Source: Blastopirellula marina DSM 3645
GTDB taxonomy: Bacteria > Planctomycetota > Planctomycetia > Pirellulales > Pirellulaceae
Direction: 5' to 3'
DNA length: 64,000 bases
Assembly (NCBI RefSeq): GCF_000153105.1
Contig: NZ_CH672377.1
Span: 544,532-608,531, forward strand
Shown here: positions 1 to 9,599 of the stretch, piece after piece
Layout: each line of letters starts with the position of its first letter
Position numbering within the stretch: position 1 is the stretch's first letter
The notes under the pieces: generated by a model
What the model was told of the DNA's origin: nothing
Seen by the model: only the letters and a program-made list of their open reading frames with translations
The model's database searches: none
Program-made: the position numbers and the translations under genes

Positions 1-137
1 TTCTTTTCAGAAATGCGGGTAATGAAGTAGCCCATTTGGCGTATAGTAGCCACCGCTTCATCTTCGGTTGGCGCATCAATTACATCGCGGATCTCCTGAC
101 CCTCGGTGTCCATCGCTTCGAATTGATAGGTTGGCAT
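1..137 (-). CDS. PilC/GspF-type inner-membrane platform protein, N-terminal part only
   Basis: Reading the minus strand from an ATG at 137 gives 45 residues beginning MPTYQFEAMDTEGQE and ending at the window edge. This start (short strand, aromatic residue, then A-x-D-x-x-G) is the usual opening of PilC/GspF proteins, the polytopic membrane platform that an assembly ATPase acts on in type IV pili and type II secretion. The stretch GGGAAAAG lies just upstream of the ATG as a possible ribosome binding site. It is downstream of pilB and pilT on the same strand, which is the usual pilB-pilT-pilC order and supports the call. Most of the gene is outside the window, so the membrane segments cannot be checked. 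The fragment is too short for many ORF callers. Confidence 0.72.
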   Translation of the reverse strand, partial: MPTYQFEAMDTEGQEIRDVIDAPTEDEAVATIRQMGYFITRISEK

Positions 138-329
138 GATCTTTTCCCGCGTGCAGCCTGGATTGTCGAACGGCGCGGCTGGTCGCGTCGGTCGAAGGAT
201 GTTGGCGTCAGGCGATTATTTCGCCGGGTCGCTCAGTTCGTGTGAATTCAACGTGTTTGTTTGTTAATTTTTCTCGTGTTGGCAGCATGACGCCGCGAGC
301 ACGAGGAGGCTTCGATTTGTTTCGCTTTG

Positions 330-2057
330 CTATGCTTCGAGCACGGTTTCGCGAACGACCTCTTCAATCGAGGTCAAACCGTCGTAAGCCAACAGCATTC
401 CGGCGTCGCGGAGCGAGGTCATCCCCACGCGCCGCGCCTCTTCTCGAATCTCGTCGGTCGACGCGTTCCGCATAATCATGTCGCGGATATCGTCATTCAT
501 AATGAGCAGTTCAAACAGGCCGATGCGCCCTTTGTAACCGGTGTTGTTGCAGTTCTCGCAACCGATCCCTTTGTAGAACTTGCGGCCGGCCAGTTCTTCG
601 GGCTTCATCTTCAACTCGAACAACATATCGTTGCTCGGGATCGATTCTTCGCGACACTGACTGCAAATGCGCCGCACCAGCCGCTGAGCCAAAATGGCTT
701 CGACCGTCGCGGTGATCATAAACGTCGGAATGCCCATGTCCTTCAAACGCGTGACCGTCGAAGGAGCGTCGTTGGTGTGCAGCGTGCTGAACACCAAGTG
801 CCCTGTCAGCGACGCTTGAATCGCGATCTCGGCGGTCTCTTTATCACGAATCTCGCCGACCAGGATCGTATCGGGATCTTGTCGCAAAATGGCTCGCAGG
901 CAATTCGCGAACGAGTTGCCGATGTCGGCGTCGATCGGAATCTGCACGATGCCGTCAATGTCATACTCGACCGGCTCTTCGGTCGTGATGATCTTCTCGG
1001 TGATTTCGTTCAGTTCGCTAAGCGCTGAGTAAAGCGTGGTCGTCTTGCCGGAACCGGTCGGTCCGGTCACGAGCACGATACCGTTGGGACGCTCCATCAC
1101 GACGCGAAAATCCTTCAGCGTGACCGGATCCATGCCGACCTTCTCTAGATCGAGCGACACGACGCTGCGATCGAGCAGTCGCATCACGACGCTTTCGCCA
1201 AACATCGTCGGCAACACTGACACGCGCAAGTCGACCGGGTGCCCGCCGACGGTCAGTTCGATCCGACCATCCTGCGGCATCCGCCGTTCCGCGATGTCGA
1301 GATCGGCCATCACCTTGATCCGAGTAGTAATTGCAAACGCCAAGTGACGCGGCGGCGGAACCATTTCAAAGAGCACGCCGTCCGCTTTGACGCGAATCCG
1401 AAACTCTTCTTCAAACGGTTCAAAGTGAATATCGCTGGCGTGATCTTTGATCGCCATCAGCAGAACCATGTTCAGCAGCTTCCGCACCGGGGCGCTGTCG
1501 GCCAGCGCTTCGGCGTCCGTAATGTCGATCGGCCCGTCACCCATCAGCGCCGATGCGGCTTTCGCCAAAACGGCGTCACCCTCGAGATCGTGGACCAGGC
1601 TTTCGAAGCTTTCGGTATCTTCCGAGTAATAGCGATCGAGCGTTTTTTGGATGTCTCGTTCGGTCGCGACGACAACGCGAATCGAGTAGCCCAAAAACTG
1701 TCGCAATTCATCCTGCGTCGACAAATTCTGCGGTTCGCACGTCGCGACCGACAGCTCGTTCAAATCTTCGTCAAACGAGATCGGAATCACTTTGTAGAGC
1801 TGGGCCATCGGCTCGGTGACGCGCGACAGCAAGTCGCCCGGAATCGAGACGTCGTCCAGACTGACGACCTGCATTCCCAATTGCTCGGCCAACGCTTGAA
1901 CAAGCTGATCATCCGTGATCAGGTTCATGTCTTCAGCAATCTTGCCGATCGCCTGATGTTCAGCTTGCTGCTCTTGCTCTTCGAGCAATAGCACCAACTG
2001 TTCATCACTGATGAACCCTAAGTCGACCAGAATTTGTCCCAGGCGTCGAATCGCCAT
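330..2057 (-). CDS. pilB: PilB/GspE-family assembly ATPase (first copy)
   Basis: This is a 575-residue hexameric-type ATPase expected to drive pilus or pseudopilus extension from the cytoplasmic face. Residues 1-150 form the GspE N-terminal domain (MshEN-like). The motor domain has Walker A GPTGSGKTT at about 332-340, Walker B DTILVGEIRD at about 396-405 and a His box in HLVFSTLHTND. A tetracysteine zinc site is present (CSQC at 465-468, CENC at 500-503), typical of GspE/PilB and absent from PilT. The length is normal for the family. The ATG at 2057 has AAGGA eight bases upstream. It lies 72 bases downstream of pilT and about 190 bases before the PilC-like gene, so the three probably form one transcript. 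Whether it serves a pilus or a secretion system cannot be told here. Confidence 0.92.
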   Translation of the reverse strand: MAIRRLGQILVDLGFISDEQLVLLLEEQEQQAEHQAIGKIAEDMNLITDDQLVQALAEQLGMQVVSLDDVSIPGDLLSRVTEPMAQLYKVIPISFDEDLNELSVATCEPQNLSTQDELRQFLGYSIRVVVATERDIQKTLDRYYSEDTESFESLVHDLEGDAVLAKAASALMGDGPIDITDAEALADSAPVRKLLNMVLLMAIKDHASDIHFEPFEEEFRIRVKADGVLFEMVPPPRHLAFAITTRIKVMADLDIAERRMPQDGRIELTVGGHPVDLRVSVLPTMFGESVVMRLLDRSVVSLDLEKVGMDPVTLKDFRVVMERPNGIVLVTGPTGSGKTTTLYSALSELNEITEKIITTEEPVEYDIDGIVQIPIDADIGNSFANCLRAILRQDPDTILVGEIRDKETAEIAIQASLTGHLVFSTLHTNDAPSTVTRLKDMGIPTFMITATVEAILAQRLVRRICSQCREESIPSNDMLFELKMKPEELAGRKFYKGIGCENCNNTGYKGRIGLFELLIMNDDIRDMIMRNASTDEIREEARRVGMTSLRDAGMLLAYDGLTSIEEVVRETVLEA

Positions 2058-2129
2058 TGATAAGTCCTTGCTGCTTCTACTTGGCTGCGTCTATTTGAAG
2101 GTAAATCTCTGCCGTCGTTTCGGTTGACG

Positions 2130-3239
2130 TTAGTGAGCGGAAGCTTCGGCCACTTCGTCTTGCTCCAAGCCTCGTTTGGCGTCCGCGATTCGCTTGGCCA
2201 GGTCGGTCGGATGCTGGGCTTTGCCGAGCACCTCTTCTTGCGAGACTTTCTCTGCTTTCCACAAGTTGTAAAGCGAGTCGTCCATCAGGATCATCCCGTG
2301 CTTGGCGCCGGTTTGAATCATCGACGGAATACGAAACACCTTGTTTTCGCGAATCAGGTTCTTGATGCCGGAGGTGCAGTTAAGCAGTTCGTAAGCCGCA
2401 CAACGTCCGCCGCCGATCTTGGGGCAGAGCGTTTGCGACAACACGCCGATCAAACCTTCGCCCAACTGCGTCCGAATCTGGTCCTGCTGGTTCGTCGGAA
2501 ACACGTCGATAATGCGGTTGATCGTGCCGGCGGCGCTGTTGGTATGCAACGTACCGAACACGACGTGCCCTGTTTCCGCCGCGGTGATCGCCGCTTCGAT
2601 CGTTTCCAAGTCGCGCAGCTCACCCACCAGAATCACGTCCGGGTCTTGTCGCAATGCGCGACGAATCGCTTCGGCGAAAGAGGGGACGTCGACCCCAACT
2701 TCGCGTTGATTGACCGTCGACTTTTTGTGGTAGTGATAAAATTCGATCGGATCTTCGATCGTGATGATATGGTGATCGATCGTCTCATTAATGTTGTTGA
2801 TCACGCTCGCGAGCGTCGTACTTTTTCCCGAACCGGTCGGCCCGGTCACCAGAAACAGCCCGCGAGGGCGTTTGCACAACTCGATCACTTTGTCGGGCAA
2901 ACCGAGTTGCTCCGGCGTCAGCATCGAGTTCGGAATCTGACGCAACACCATCGAGATGTTGCCGCGTTGGCGAAAAATCGAAACGCGAAAACGGGCCAAA
3001 TCGCTGAACGCAAAACCAAAGTCGGCGCTGCCAGACTCTTGCAGTTCCCGCTGACAACGCTCTGGCGTGATGCTTTTCATCAGCGAGACGGTGTCTTCTG
3101 GAACCAAAGATTTCGTATCAAGTTGTCGCATTCGCCCATGCAACCGAAACACCGGAGGTTGCCCGACGGTTATATGAATGTCGCTCGCGCCTTGCTTCAC
3201 GGCGGCTTGCAACAGCTTGTCAATCAGAATCGTGGCCAT
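2130..3239 (-). CDS. pilT: PilT twitching-motility/retraction ATPase
   Basis: This 369-residue protein matches PilT in length and motifs. It opens with MATILIDKLLQAAVKQGASD, the family's typical N-terminal PAS-like domain start. Walker A GPTGSGKSTT is at about 133-142, Walker B DVILVGELRD at 201-210, a His box HVVFGTLHT at 225-233, and a C-terminal GIKNLIRE that corresponds to the AIRNLIRE retraction motif. There is no tetracysteine zinc site, which separates it from the two PilB-like neighbours. PilT proteins use ATP to depolymerise the pilus, so its presence argues for a retractable type IV pilus rather than only a type II secretion system. The ATG at 3239 has AAAGGA about five bases upstream. 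It probably begins the pilT-pilB-pilC transcript. Confidence 0.92.
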   Translation of the reverse strand: MATILIDKLLQAAVKQGASDIHITVGQPPVFRLHGRMRQLDTKSLVPEDTVSLMKSITPERCQRELQESGSADFGFAFSDLARFRVSIFRQRGNISMVLRQIPNSMLTPEQLGLPDKVIELCKRPRGLFLVTGPTGSGKSTTLASVINNINETIDHHIITIEDPIEFYHYHKKSTVNQREVGVDVPSFAEAIRRALRQDPDVILVGELRDLETIEAAITAAETGHVVFGTLHTNSAAGTINRIIDVFPTNQQDQIRTQLGEGLIGVLSQTLCPKIGGGRCAAYELLNCTSGIKNLIRENKVFRIPSMIQTGAKHGMILMDDSLYNLWKAEKVSQEEVLGKAQHPTDLAKRIADAKRGLEQDEVAEASAH

Positions 3240-3621
3240 ACGAATCCTTTAGCGCATTCAACAAGAGACGTATTACCCCCAGCATTGGGAGCAATTACAT
3301 AACGACAGCAAGCGTTCCAGCACATTCCCCAATAGGGAGCGCCCTGGTTAACGTTTCTGGTTGGTATAGGAATGAATCACGTTCAACAGGCGAGCTCGAT
3401 CGAGCCCGGCTCAAGCGAGCCCTGTTGCCGTGCGATCCGTTCTGTTCCGTGATGAGGGATAAGGAAAAGGAATAGGAAGCTGGCGGATCGTTGTTATTGT
3501 TACGTCGCGGCCCGATCGCTCAAGTAAATGGCCCGTTCTGTGGCGCATTTCGCAAAAACGGTTTGACCTGCCCTGCGACGCAAATTGGAACTGCTGCGAG
3601 ACATGAGTCCTCTAGGAAGAC
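3240..3621. other. Intergenic region between pilT and the second pilB-like gene
   Basis: No gene was found in these 382 bases. They should hold the promoter for pilT (minus strand) and the 3' end of the upstream pilB-like transcript. A short hairpin GGCTC-AAGC-GAGCC sits at 3408-3421 but has no T-tract, so I do not call it a terminator. Confidence 0.5.
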
Positions 3622-5343
3622 TTATTGCTCGACTTGCTTGGCGACGCGGAACACCTCCTCAAGGGTGGTGAGCCCCTTCATTGCTTTGAGGATGCCGTCG
3701 TCATACAACGTCGCCATCCCCAGGCTAACCGCGGCTCGCCGAATCTCTTGAGTCGAAGCGCCTTCAAACGCTAGCTCTCGTATTTTTGAGGACATCGGCA
3801 TCAATTCAAAGATACCGCGACGTCCCTTGTAACCGGTGCGCTGGCAGTTGCCGCAGCCGCGCCCCTTCATAAATGTCGCGGTCGCGGCTTGCTCCGGCGT
3901 GATGCCGGCTTGCTCCAAAACCGCGTCGCTGGGGGTGAACGGCGACTTGCACTTGTCGCAGATAATCCGCACCAAGCGCTGTGCCAGCACTGCGATAATT
4001 GTACTCGCGACGAGATAGGGGGGAACCCCCATGTCTACCAGACGTGTAATGGAACCGGGCGCATCGTTCGTGTGTAGAGTACTGAAAACCAAGTGTCCCG
4101 TTAAAGAAGCTTGAATTCCCATCGATGCCGTCTCTCGATCTCGCATTTCACCCACCAGGATGATATTAGGAGCCTGACGCAGCATCGCGCGAATAATCCG
4201 GGCAAAGTCGAGCCCGATGTTGTGACGCACCTGCGTCTGGTTGATCCCCGGCAGATAGTATTCGACCGGATCTTCGGCCGTGATGATCTTGGTGTCGGGA
4301 CGGTTCAGCTCGTTCAACGCGGCGTACAGCGTGGTCGTTTTTCCGGAACCGGTCGGTCCGGTAACCAGAATGATGCCGTTCGGACGCTTGATCAGACTCT
4401 GGAACTTCTGGAATGAACCTTCCGACAGACCAAGCTGACGAACGCCCACCTTGATGCTGTCTTTATCCAGAATACGCATCACGATCGATTGACCATGGTT
4501 GGTCGGTATCACATTGACACGCAGGTCGATCTCTTTGGTGCCAACGTCTGCCTTGATGCGACCATCCTGACAACGTCGGCGTTCGGCGATGTCAATTCCG
4601 GCAAGAATCTTGATGCGGGAGATCAGCGCACCCAACATACGCCGGGGGGGGCTGTCCCGCTCGACCAATACCCCATCGATGCGGTAGCGAATGCGGACGC
4701 GATCTTCAAATGGTTCGACATGGATGTCGGAAGCACGCAGCTGGACCGCCTCGTTGATCATCAACTGCACCAGGCGGACCACCGGGGCGCTGTTGTCGTC
4801 GACCGCCGAGACGTCGTCGTAGGTCTGCGTATCTTCCTGCATCGTGTCGGTGAAGTCGATCGCCGTATCGGTAAACTCCTGCAGCATTGTATCGGCCGAC
4901 TCCCCCTCTTGTTGGCCGTAGTAGCGGTTGATCGACTCCAGGATGTTTTCGCGGGGGGCAAGCGCGATCTCCACTTTGCGATTCAAGATGAACCGCAATT
5001 TGTCGAATGCTTCGAGGTCGAACGGGTTGCTGCAGATCACGCGCAGCGCCCCATCCTCTTCCGACATCGGCATGATGACGTTTTCGCGGGCGACCGATTC
5101 CGGCACCAGCTCAACGGCCGACGGGTTAATCAGCACTGAGTCGAGGTCGATGTACTCCAGTCCATGCTCTAGCGCAAGGGCCTTCATCACGTCGCTTCCT
5201 GACGCATAACCGAGCTGAACCAGGGCGTCGTGGACCTGAATCTTTTTCTTGTCGGCAAGCTGCTCCGCTTCGGCAAGCTGATCAGGGCCGACGATGCCGC
5301 GTCGAATCAGGTTTTCCGAAAAGTCTCCGAGTGTTCCGGCCAA
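3622..5343 (-). CDS. PilB/GspE-family assembly ATPase (second copy)
   Basis: This is a second 573-residue PilB/GspE ATPase with the same architecture as the gene at 330-2057 but clearly diverged. It has a GspE N-terminal domain (about 1-150), Walker A GPTGSGKTTT at about 329-338, Walker B NIILVGEMRD at about 393-402, the STLHTND His box, and two CxxC pairs (CDKC, CGNC) for zinc. The Asp box region reads RQAPNIILVGEMRD where the family usually has RQDPD, a small change of unknown effect. The start codon is TTG at 5343, supported by GGGAGG eight bases upstream; no ATG fits. It lies upstream of pilT-pilB-pilC on the same strand with a 382-base gap. The two copies may serve different machines or may work as a pair. 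Confidence 0.88.
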   Translation of the reverse strand: MAGTLGDFSENLIRRGIVGPDQLAEAEQLADKKKIQVHDALVQLGYASGSDVMKALALEHGLEYIDLDSVLINPSAVELVPESVARENVIMPMSEEDGALRVICSNPFDLEAFDKLRFILNRKVEIALAPRENILESINRYYGQQEGESADTMLQEFTDTAIDFTDTMQEDTQTYDDVSAVDDNSAPVVRLVQLMINEAVQLRASDIHVEPFEDRVRIRYRIDGVLVERDSPPRRMLGALISRIKILAGIDIAERRRCQDGRIKADVGTKEIDLRVNVIPTNHGQSIVMRILDKDSIKVGVRQLGLSEGSFQKFQSLIKRPNGIILVTGPTGSGKTTTLYAALNELNRPDTKIITAEDPVEYYLPGINQTQVRHNIGLDFARIIRAMLRQAPNIILVGEMRDRETASMGIQASLTGHLVFSTLHTNDAPGSITRLVDMGVPPYLVASTIIAVLAQRLVRIICDKCKSPFTPSDAVLEQAGITPEQAATATFMKGRGCGNCQRTGYKGRRGIFELMPMSSKIRELAFEGASTQEIRRAAVSLGMATLYDDGILKAMKGLTTLEEVFRVAKQVEQ

Positions 5344-5537
5344 GGCGCAATCCTCCCGAACGCGATAAGTCGCTGCGAGCGCAGTTGTTTACGAAAAGTC
5401 AGAATATAAGGAATGCAGCGGCGTCAGAATAGATTTGGACACCGCGCACCATAAAACGACGAGTTCCCTCATCATGTATCATGCTTCGGAAACCGTAGCC
5501 GCGTCAACCGATTGGTAAGTCGAAGTCGGGCCGAAAT

Positions 5538-6224
5538 TTACGGTTCTTTCCGTCCAGCCGGCCAAATCTTCAAAACCACACTCGGATGGTCGTTGCCGGG
5601 GGTCGTGTATTCGACCTCTTTTCGGAGCTGAAGGTCGTTCAAAAGCCCGAAATGACGTGCTTCGTTCCGTTCTTCGACCCATTTACCCCCCTTGATGGCC
5701 AGAAGTTGATCAAAGGAGGCCCAATGGGGGGCCAACCAAGTCAGCAACTTCTTCAGAGGGGCGACCGCGCGACAAACAATTGCGTGATAGCGAAAATCTT
5801 CTAGCAAATCTTCGGCGCGAGCATGATAAACCGGAATCGACAGCCCGGCGCGATGGACGATCTCCTCTAAAGCTTTCGCTTTTTTCGTGACCGAATCGCA
5901 CAAAGAAACCTGCACGTCAGGACGTAGAATGGCGATGATGACGCCGGGGACGCCGCCGCCGGAACCGAGATCCAGGATCTCGTCGCCCGGTTTTAGCTGC
6001 CCTGCCAATGCGAGACTATCCAGAACATCCCGCGCGACGAATTTGTCGTAGTCAGTGTGCCGCGTGAGGTTCAAACTTTGATTCATTTCCCACACGATCT
6101 GCGCGTACTTGTCGAGCGCAGCGACGATCGCATCATCAAGCGGCGCTCCATGCGCCGTCAGCGCCTCTTGCAGCGTGGCGAACTTGGGCGCGGGTGCGGG
6201 CGTAGGCGGGGGAACTTCGTTCAA
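5538..6224 (-). CDS. rsmG: 16S rRNA (guanine527-N7)-methyltransferase RsmG
   Basis: RsmG (GidB) uses S-adenosylmethionine to methylate N7 of G527 in 16S rRNA. The SAM-binding loop reads LDLGSGGGVPG, followed by the acidic end of beta-2 at SLCDS and the conserved VCRAVAPLKKLL stretch, all characteristic of the family. The open frame extends to a TTG at 6257, but the TTG at 6224 is preferred because AAAGAGA lies about five bases before it; this gives 228 residues, close to the usual 205-240. There is a proline/alanine-rich N-terminal extension (PPPTPAPAP) before the domain. The gene is divergent from the oxidoreductase at 6308, with an 83-base gap that must hold both promoters. Confidence 0.9.
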   Translation of the reverse strand: MNEVPPPTPAPAPKFATLQEALTAHGAPLDDAIVAALDKYAQIVWEMNQSLNLTRHTDYDKFVARDVLDSLALAGQLKPGDEILDLGSGGGVPGVIIAILRPDVQVSLCDSVTKKAKALEEIVHRAGLSIPVYHARAEDLLEDFRYHAIVCRAVAPLKKLLTWLAPHWASFDQLLAIKGGKWVEERNEARHFGLLNDLQLRKEVEYTTPGNDHPSVVLKIWPAGRKEP

Positions 6225-6307
6225 AGCAATTCTCTTTGTGTGACCAACCAAAACCAATCTACTAGATTCGGCCCTACGGCTCGTTGCGACAAGAGGGGGA
6301 AAGCCCA

Positions 6308-7624
6308 GTGATAGACCGTATTTGCCGTCGTTCGTTCCTATTGGGAGGGTCAGCCGCTCTGTTCGCCGGCTCGGCGGCGCCGGTGACCAAGGCCAATTCG
6401 CCCAACGAGCGACTTCGTTTGGGGTTTGTCGGAGTCGGAAATCAGGGATTCAGCAATCTGAGCCTCTGCGAAAATGAGGAAGTCGCCGCTCTCTGCGATG
6501 TCGACGCGCGGTATCTCGGCGAGGCTCAATCCCGTTTTCCGAAAGCGGCCGGCTTTCGCGATTTTCGCGAAATGCTCTCGTCGGCCGATTTAGACGGCGT
6601 GGTGATCAGCTCGCCTGACCATACGCATGCGCTGGCCAGCTTGTTGGCGATGGAGCAAGGTCTGCACGTCTATTGCGAAAAGCCGCTCTCGAACAACTAC
6701 GCCGATTGCCAAACCATGGCCGCTGCGGCTGCGACCACGAAAGTCGTCACGCAGTTTGGCGTCCAGCACCACGCAAAACGCGGCTATCGCCGGCTGCGGC
6801 AAATTTTGCAATCGGGCGAACTCGGCAAGATCGCAGAAGTCCACGCCTGGTCGACCGCTCCCTTTTGGCCACAAGGGGTGACGCGACCGATCGGCGAGTT
6901 CCCCGTTCCCGCTTGGCTCGACTGGAATCTCTGGCTCAGCGGAGCGCCGGTGCGTCCGTATGCTCCCGGCTACCATCCGATGCAATGGCGCGGACATTGG
7001 GCCTTTGGCAGCGGCGCGCTCGGCGACAACGGTTGTCACTTGCTCGACCCGGTCGTCTCCGGGTTGTCGCTTACGGCGCCAACCGCCATCTCGGCCCAGA
7101 CCTCCGGCGACGGCTCCAACGAATCGCCTCCCAGTTGGAGCGTAGTGAAGTTCCAAGTCGCGCGCGAAAACGCCGCGCCGGTTCGTCTGACCTGGTACGA
7201 CGGCGGCCAAAAACCATCGGTCGAAACCGTCGGCGTCGCGCGGGTACCGGATGACGGAATCTTGATCGTCGCCGAACAGGCGAAAGTCTACGCCAGCAAA
7301 TTTGGCGGCATGCCCCAAATCGTGCCAGGCACGGCGGTCGATGGTTTTCAGCTTTCGCCGCTGCGGCTGGAAGACCCGCAAAACCATCATCAACAGTGGC
7401 TTTCGGCAATCCGCAGTCATGGTGAAACCGACACCTCTTTCGCCTATGGCGCGCGACTCTCCTCGCTTTGTTTGCTGGGGAATATTGCGGTACGCGTAGG
7501 GGGCGAATTGAGTTGGAACGAGAGCAAGCAGGAGTTTGAGGGTTCGCCAGAGGCTACGGCTTTTTGCACCGTCGCCCAGCGTGACGGCTGGCAGTTTCCT
7601 ATACTGGATATCAAGCGTCCCTAA
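6308..7624 (+). CDS. Tat-exported Gfo/Idh/MocA family oxidoreductase
   Basis: This is a 438-residue NAD(P)-dependent oxidoreductase of the Gfo/Idh/MocA family, expected to act on a sugar or cyclitol. The N-terminus carries a twin-arginine signal (CRRSFLLGGSAALFAG), so it is probably exported folded with its cofactor. The Rossmann loop reads GFVGVGNQG, and the family's EKP motif appears as YCEKPLSNN, with H-H-A-KRGYRRLR further on. The start is taken as GTG 6308, because GAGGGGGA lies seven bases upstream; a TTG at 6284 would lie before that ribosome binding site. Planctomycetes carry many such exported members and the substrate cannot be predicted. Its last 80 or so codons have a decayed second copy at 11116-11338. 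Confidence 0.85.
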   Translation: MIDRICRRSFLLGGSAALFAGSAAPVTKANSPNERLRLGFVGVGNQGFSNLSLCENEEVAALCDVDARYLGEAQSRFPKAAGFRDFREMLSSADLDGVVISSPDHTHALASLLAMEQGLHVYCEKPLSNNYADCQTMAAAAATTKVVTQFGVQHHAKRGYRRLRQILQSGELGKIAEVHAWSTAPFWPQGVTRPIGEFPVPAWLDWNLWLSGAPVRPYAPGYHPMQWRGHWAFGSGALGDNGCHLLDPVVSGLSLTAPTAISAQTSGDGSNESPPSWSVVKFQVARENAAPVRLTWYDGGQKPSVETVGVARVPDDGILIVAEQAKVYASKFGGMPQIVPGTAVDGFQLSPLRLEDPQNHHQQWLSAIRSHGETDTSFAYGARLSSLCLLGNIAVRVGGELSWNESKQEFEGSPEATAFCTVAQRDGWQFPILDIKRP

Positions 7625-7821
7625 ATACTCGTCTGGCGCTTCGCTCAAATATCTAGCCATATCGCCGAACGGAAGTGTGGAGAGAAAGGCATGCGTTGCG
7701 GATGCTGCTCTTTCGAATCCTCCGCTTCGCCGATGTGACTCCTCCTCAACAGCTCATCGAGATCGAAAACCGGTCCGTTCGATCGTCGACGCACGCACAA
7801 TCAACTTCCGAGAAGAGCCCT

Positions 7822-9549
7822 ATGAGTTCCGAAACAAGCTCGCAGGCAATTGCCGACATCAAGCAAGAGCAATTGCCGATTCCTAGTCACAAGCTGCATG
7901 GCTGGACTCATTTCCTGGGTTTGTACGCCGGCGAACATGTCGCCGCGACCGAGTTCGTCATCGGCGCTACTTTTGTCGCGTTGGGAGCTTCGACCAAAGA
8001 CATTCTGATTGGCCTGTTGATCGGAAATTTCCTGGCGATTCTAAGCTGGACGGTCATCACAGCGCCGATTGCAGTTCAGACGCGACTGAGTCTCTACACC
8101 TATCTGCATAAGATCGCGGGAGACTCAATGACCAACCTCTACAACTGGGCGAATGTCCTGATCTTTATGGTCATCTCGGCGGCGATGATTACTGTTTCCA
8201 GTTCCGCCGTGCGACTGTTATTCAACATCCCCGCTCAATTGCATTGGTATCCCACGAGCAGCTTGTTCGTATTGGTCGTGCTGGCCGTCGGCATGATTGT
8301 GGTGGTGGTCGCGATGTATGGATTTAACGCCGTCGCCGAGTTCTCAGGCCTATGCGGTCCTTGGTTAGTCGTGATGTTTGTCTGCGGTGCGTTCGTGCTG
8401 TTTCCCGCCCTCGCGAATTCGGTCCTCGGCCGAACCGAACTATCAAGCTTCGGCGACTTCATCACGATCGGCGACCAATCGATCTGGACCGGGGTCAACA
8501 GCAAGGGAGAACCAGGCATCGGCCTCTGGGAAGTCATTGGATTTGCGTGGGCGGCGAATACGATTACGCACTTCGGCCTGATTGACATGGCGTTGTTGCG
8601 ATATGCAAAGAGTTCGCTGTATGGACTATGCACTAGCGCAGGCATGCTATTTGGACACTATGTCGCATGGATCGCAGCAGGCGTCATGGGCGCCGGCACA
8701 GCGGTGTTGCTGAAATCGAACATCGTCGAGCTAGACCCCGGCGACGTCGCGTATCGTGCACTGGGACTTTCTGGATATGTGATTGTGATCGTTGCAGGCT
8801 GGACGACGGCAAATGCGAATCTTTATCGCGCGGGGCTAGCGGCGCAGTCCATCTTTCACACGCATTCTAGAAAGATGGTCACTTTTACGGTGGGCTGCAT
8901 CACGGTTGTGATCGCCTGCTTTCCGTTTGTGTTCAGCCAGATGCTTCCGCTGCTAACCTACGCAGGTCTGCTCGTGGCGCCGGTAGGTGGAATCGTATTT
9001 GCAGAGCATGTGGTTTTTCCTCGCATTGGTTTTACCCGGTATTGGGCGCATTTCCGCAGGTCAAATCACAGCACGCCGGCGATCGCCGCTTGGATCGGCG
9101 GTTTGGCCTTTGGGTTTGGCCTTAACGCGATGAACGTGATGTCGTTTTATTATCTATTTTTGCCGACGTGGATCTTTACCATTCTGCTTTATACAATTCT
9201 CGCAAAACAATACGGCGCTGCGGAAAAGTATCCAGTCGAACAAGCGGAAGACGAAAAGCGAACTGAAGAGATCAAAGCGTTTCAAGCGGAACAAGCAATC
9301 TCAGAAGGTGATCCGATTCGAGATCATTCTTGGCTGTCGAAGGCGCTGACTGGAATTGCTTGGACCAGCTTGGGACTTACGCTGGTACTGGCTTTAAGAG
9401 TGATGTTTTGGAGTCCCGACATGACCGCTTACGAACAGAACGTCGCGATCTTTTACCCCTGGGCGTTTGTGTTCACGATCACTTATTTCGCTTTCGCCTA
9501 CTGGGTTCTTCACCGGCGAAAGGCGCTGAATTTACATCTGGCGGACTGA
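7822..9549 (+). CDS. NCS1-like (purine-cytosine permease-type) transporter
   Basis: This is a 575-residue inner-membrane protein with about twelve hydrophobic segments. The region from GWTHFLGLYAGEH through LIGNFLAILSW and the later GFAWAANTITHFGLIDM resemble the nucleobase-cation-symport-1 family (cytosine, purine, hydantoin and related permeases). The open frame reaches back to 7675, but the ATG at 7822 (MSSETSSQ) is preferred, because GAAGAG is about nine bases upstream and the extra residues look non-coding. A 65-residue charged segment (EDEKRTEEIKAFQAEQ) between late membrane segments is unusual. The polyol dehydrogenase that follows 50 bases later suggests the pair may import and oxidise a small molecule, so the substrate may not be a nucleobase. 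Confidence 0.72.
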   Translation: MSSETSSQAIADIKQEQLPIPSHKLHGWTHFLGLYAGEHVAATEFVIGATFVALGASTKDILIGLLIGNFLAILSWTVITAPIAVQTRLSLYTYLHKIAGDSMTNLYNWANVLIFMVISAAMITVSSSAVRLLFNIPAQLHWYPTSSLFVLVVLAVGMIVVVVAMYGFNAVAEFSGLCGPWLVVMFVCGAFVLFPALANSVLGRTELSSFGDFITIGDQSIWTGVNSKGEPGIGLWEVIGFAWAANTITHFGLIDMALLRYAKSSLYGLCTSAGMLFGHYVAWIAAGVMGAGTAVLLKSNIVELDPGDVAYRALGLSGYVIVIVAGWTTANANLYRAGLAAQSIFHTHSRKMVTFTVGCITVVIACFPFVFSQMLPLLTYAGLLVAPVGGIVFAEHVVFPRIGFTRYWAHFRRSNHSTPAIAAWIGGLAFGFGLNAMNVMSFYYLFLPTWIFTILLYTILAKQYGAAEKYPVEQAEDEKRTEEIKAFQAEQAISEGDPIRDHSWLSKALTGIAWTSLGLTLVLALRVMFWSPDMTAYEQNVAIFYPWAFVFTITYFAFAYWVLHRRKALNLHLAD

Positions 9550-9599
9550 GCAACGATCCCTTTCATGCCGTCGGCGGAAGCCGCAAGGAACATTCTATT

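Noticed and set aside
2124-3302. A 392-codon plus-strand open frame
   Set aside because: It is the antisense shadow of pilT, whose motifs leave no doubt about the coding strand.
6590-7660. A 356-codon minus-strand open frame
   Set aside because: It is antisense to the Gfo/Idh/MocA oxidoreductase, has an Arg-rich composition typical of shadows in GC-rich DNA, and no domain.
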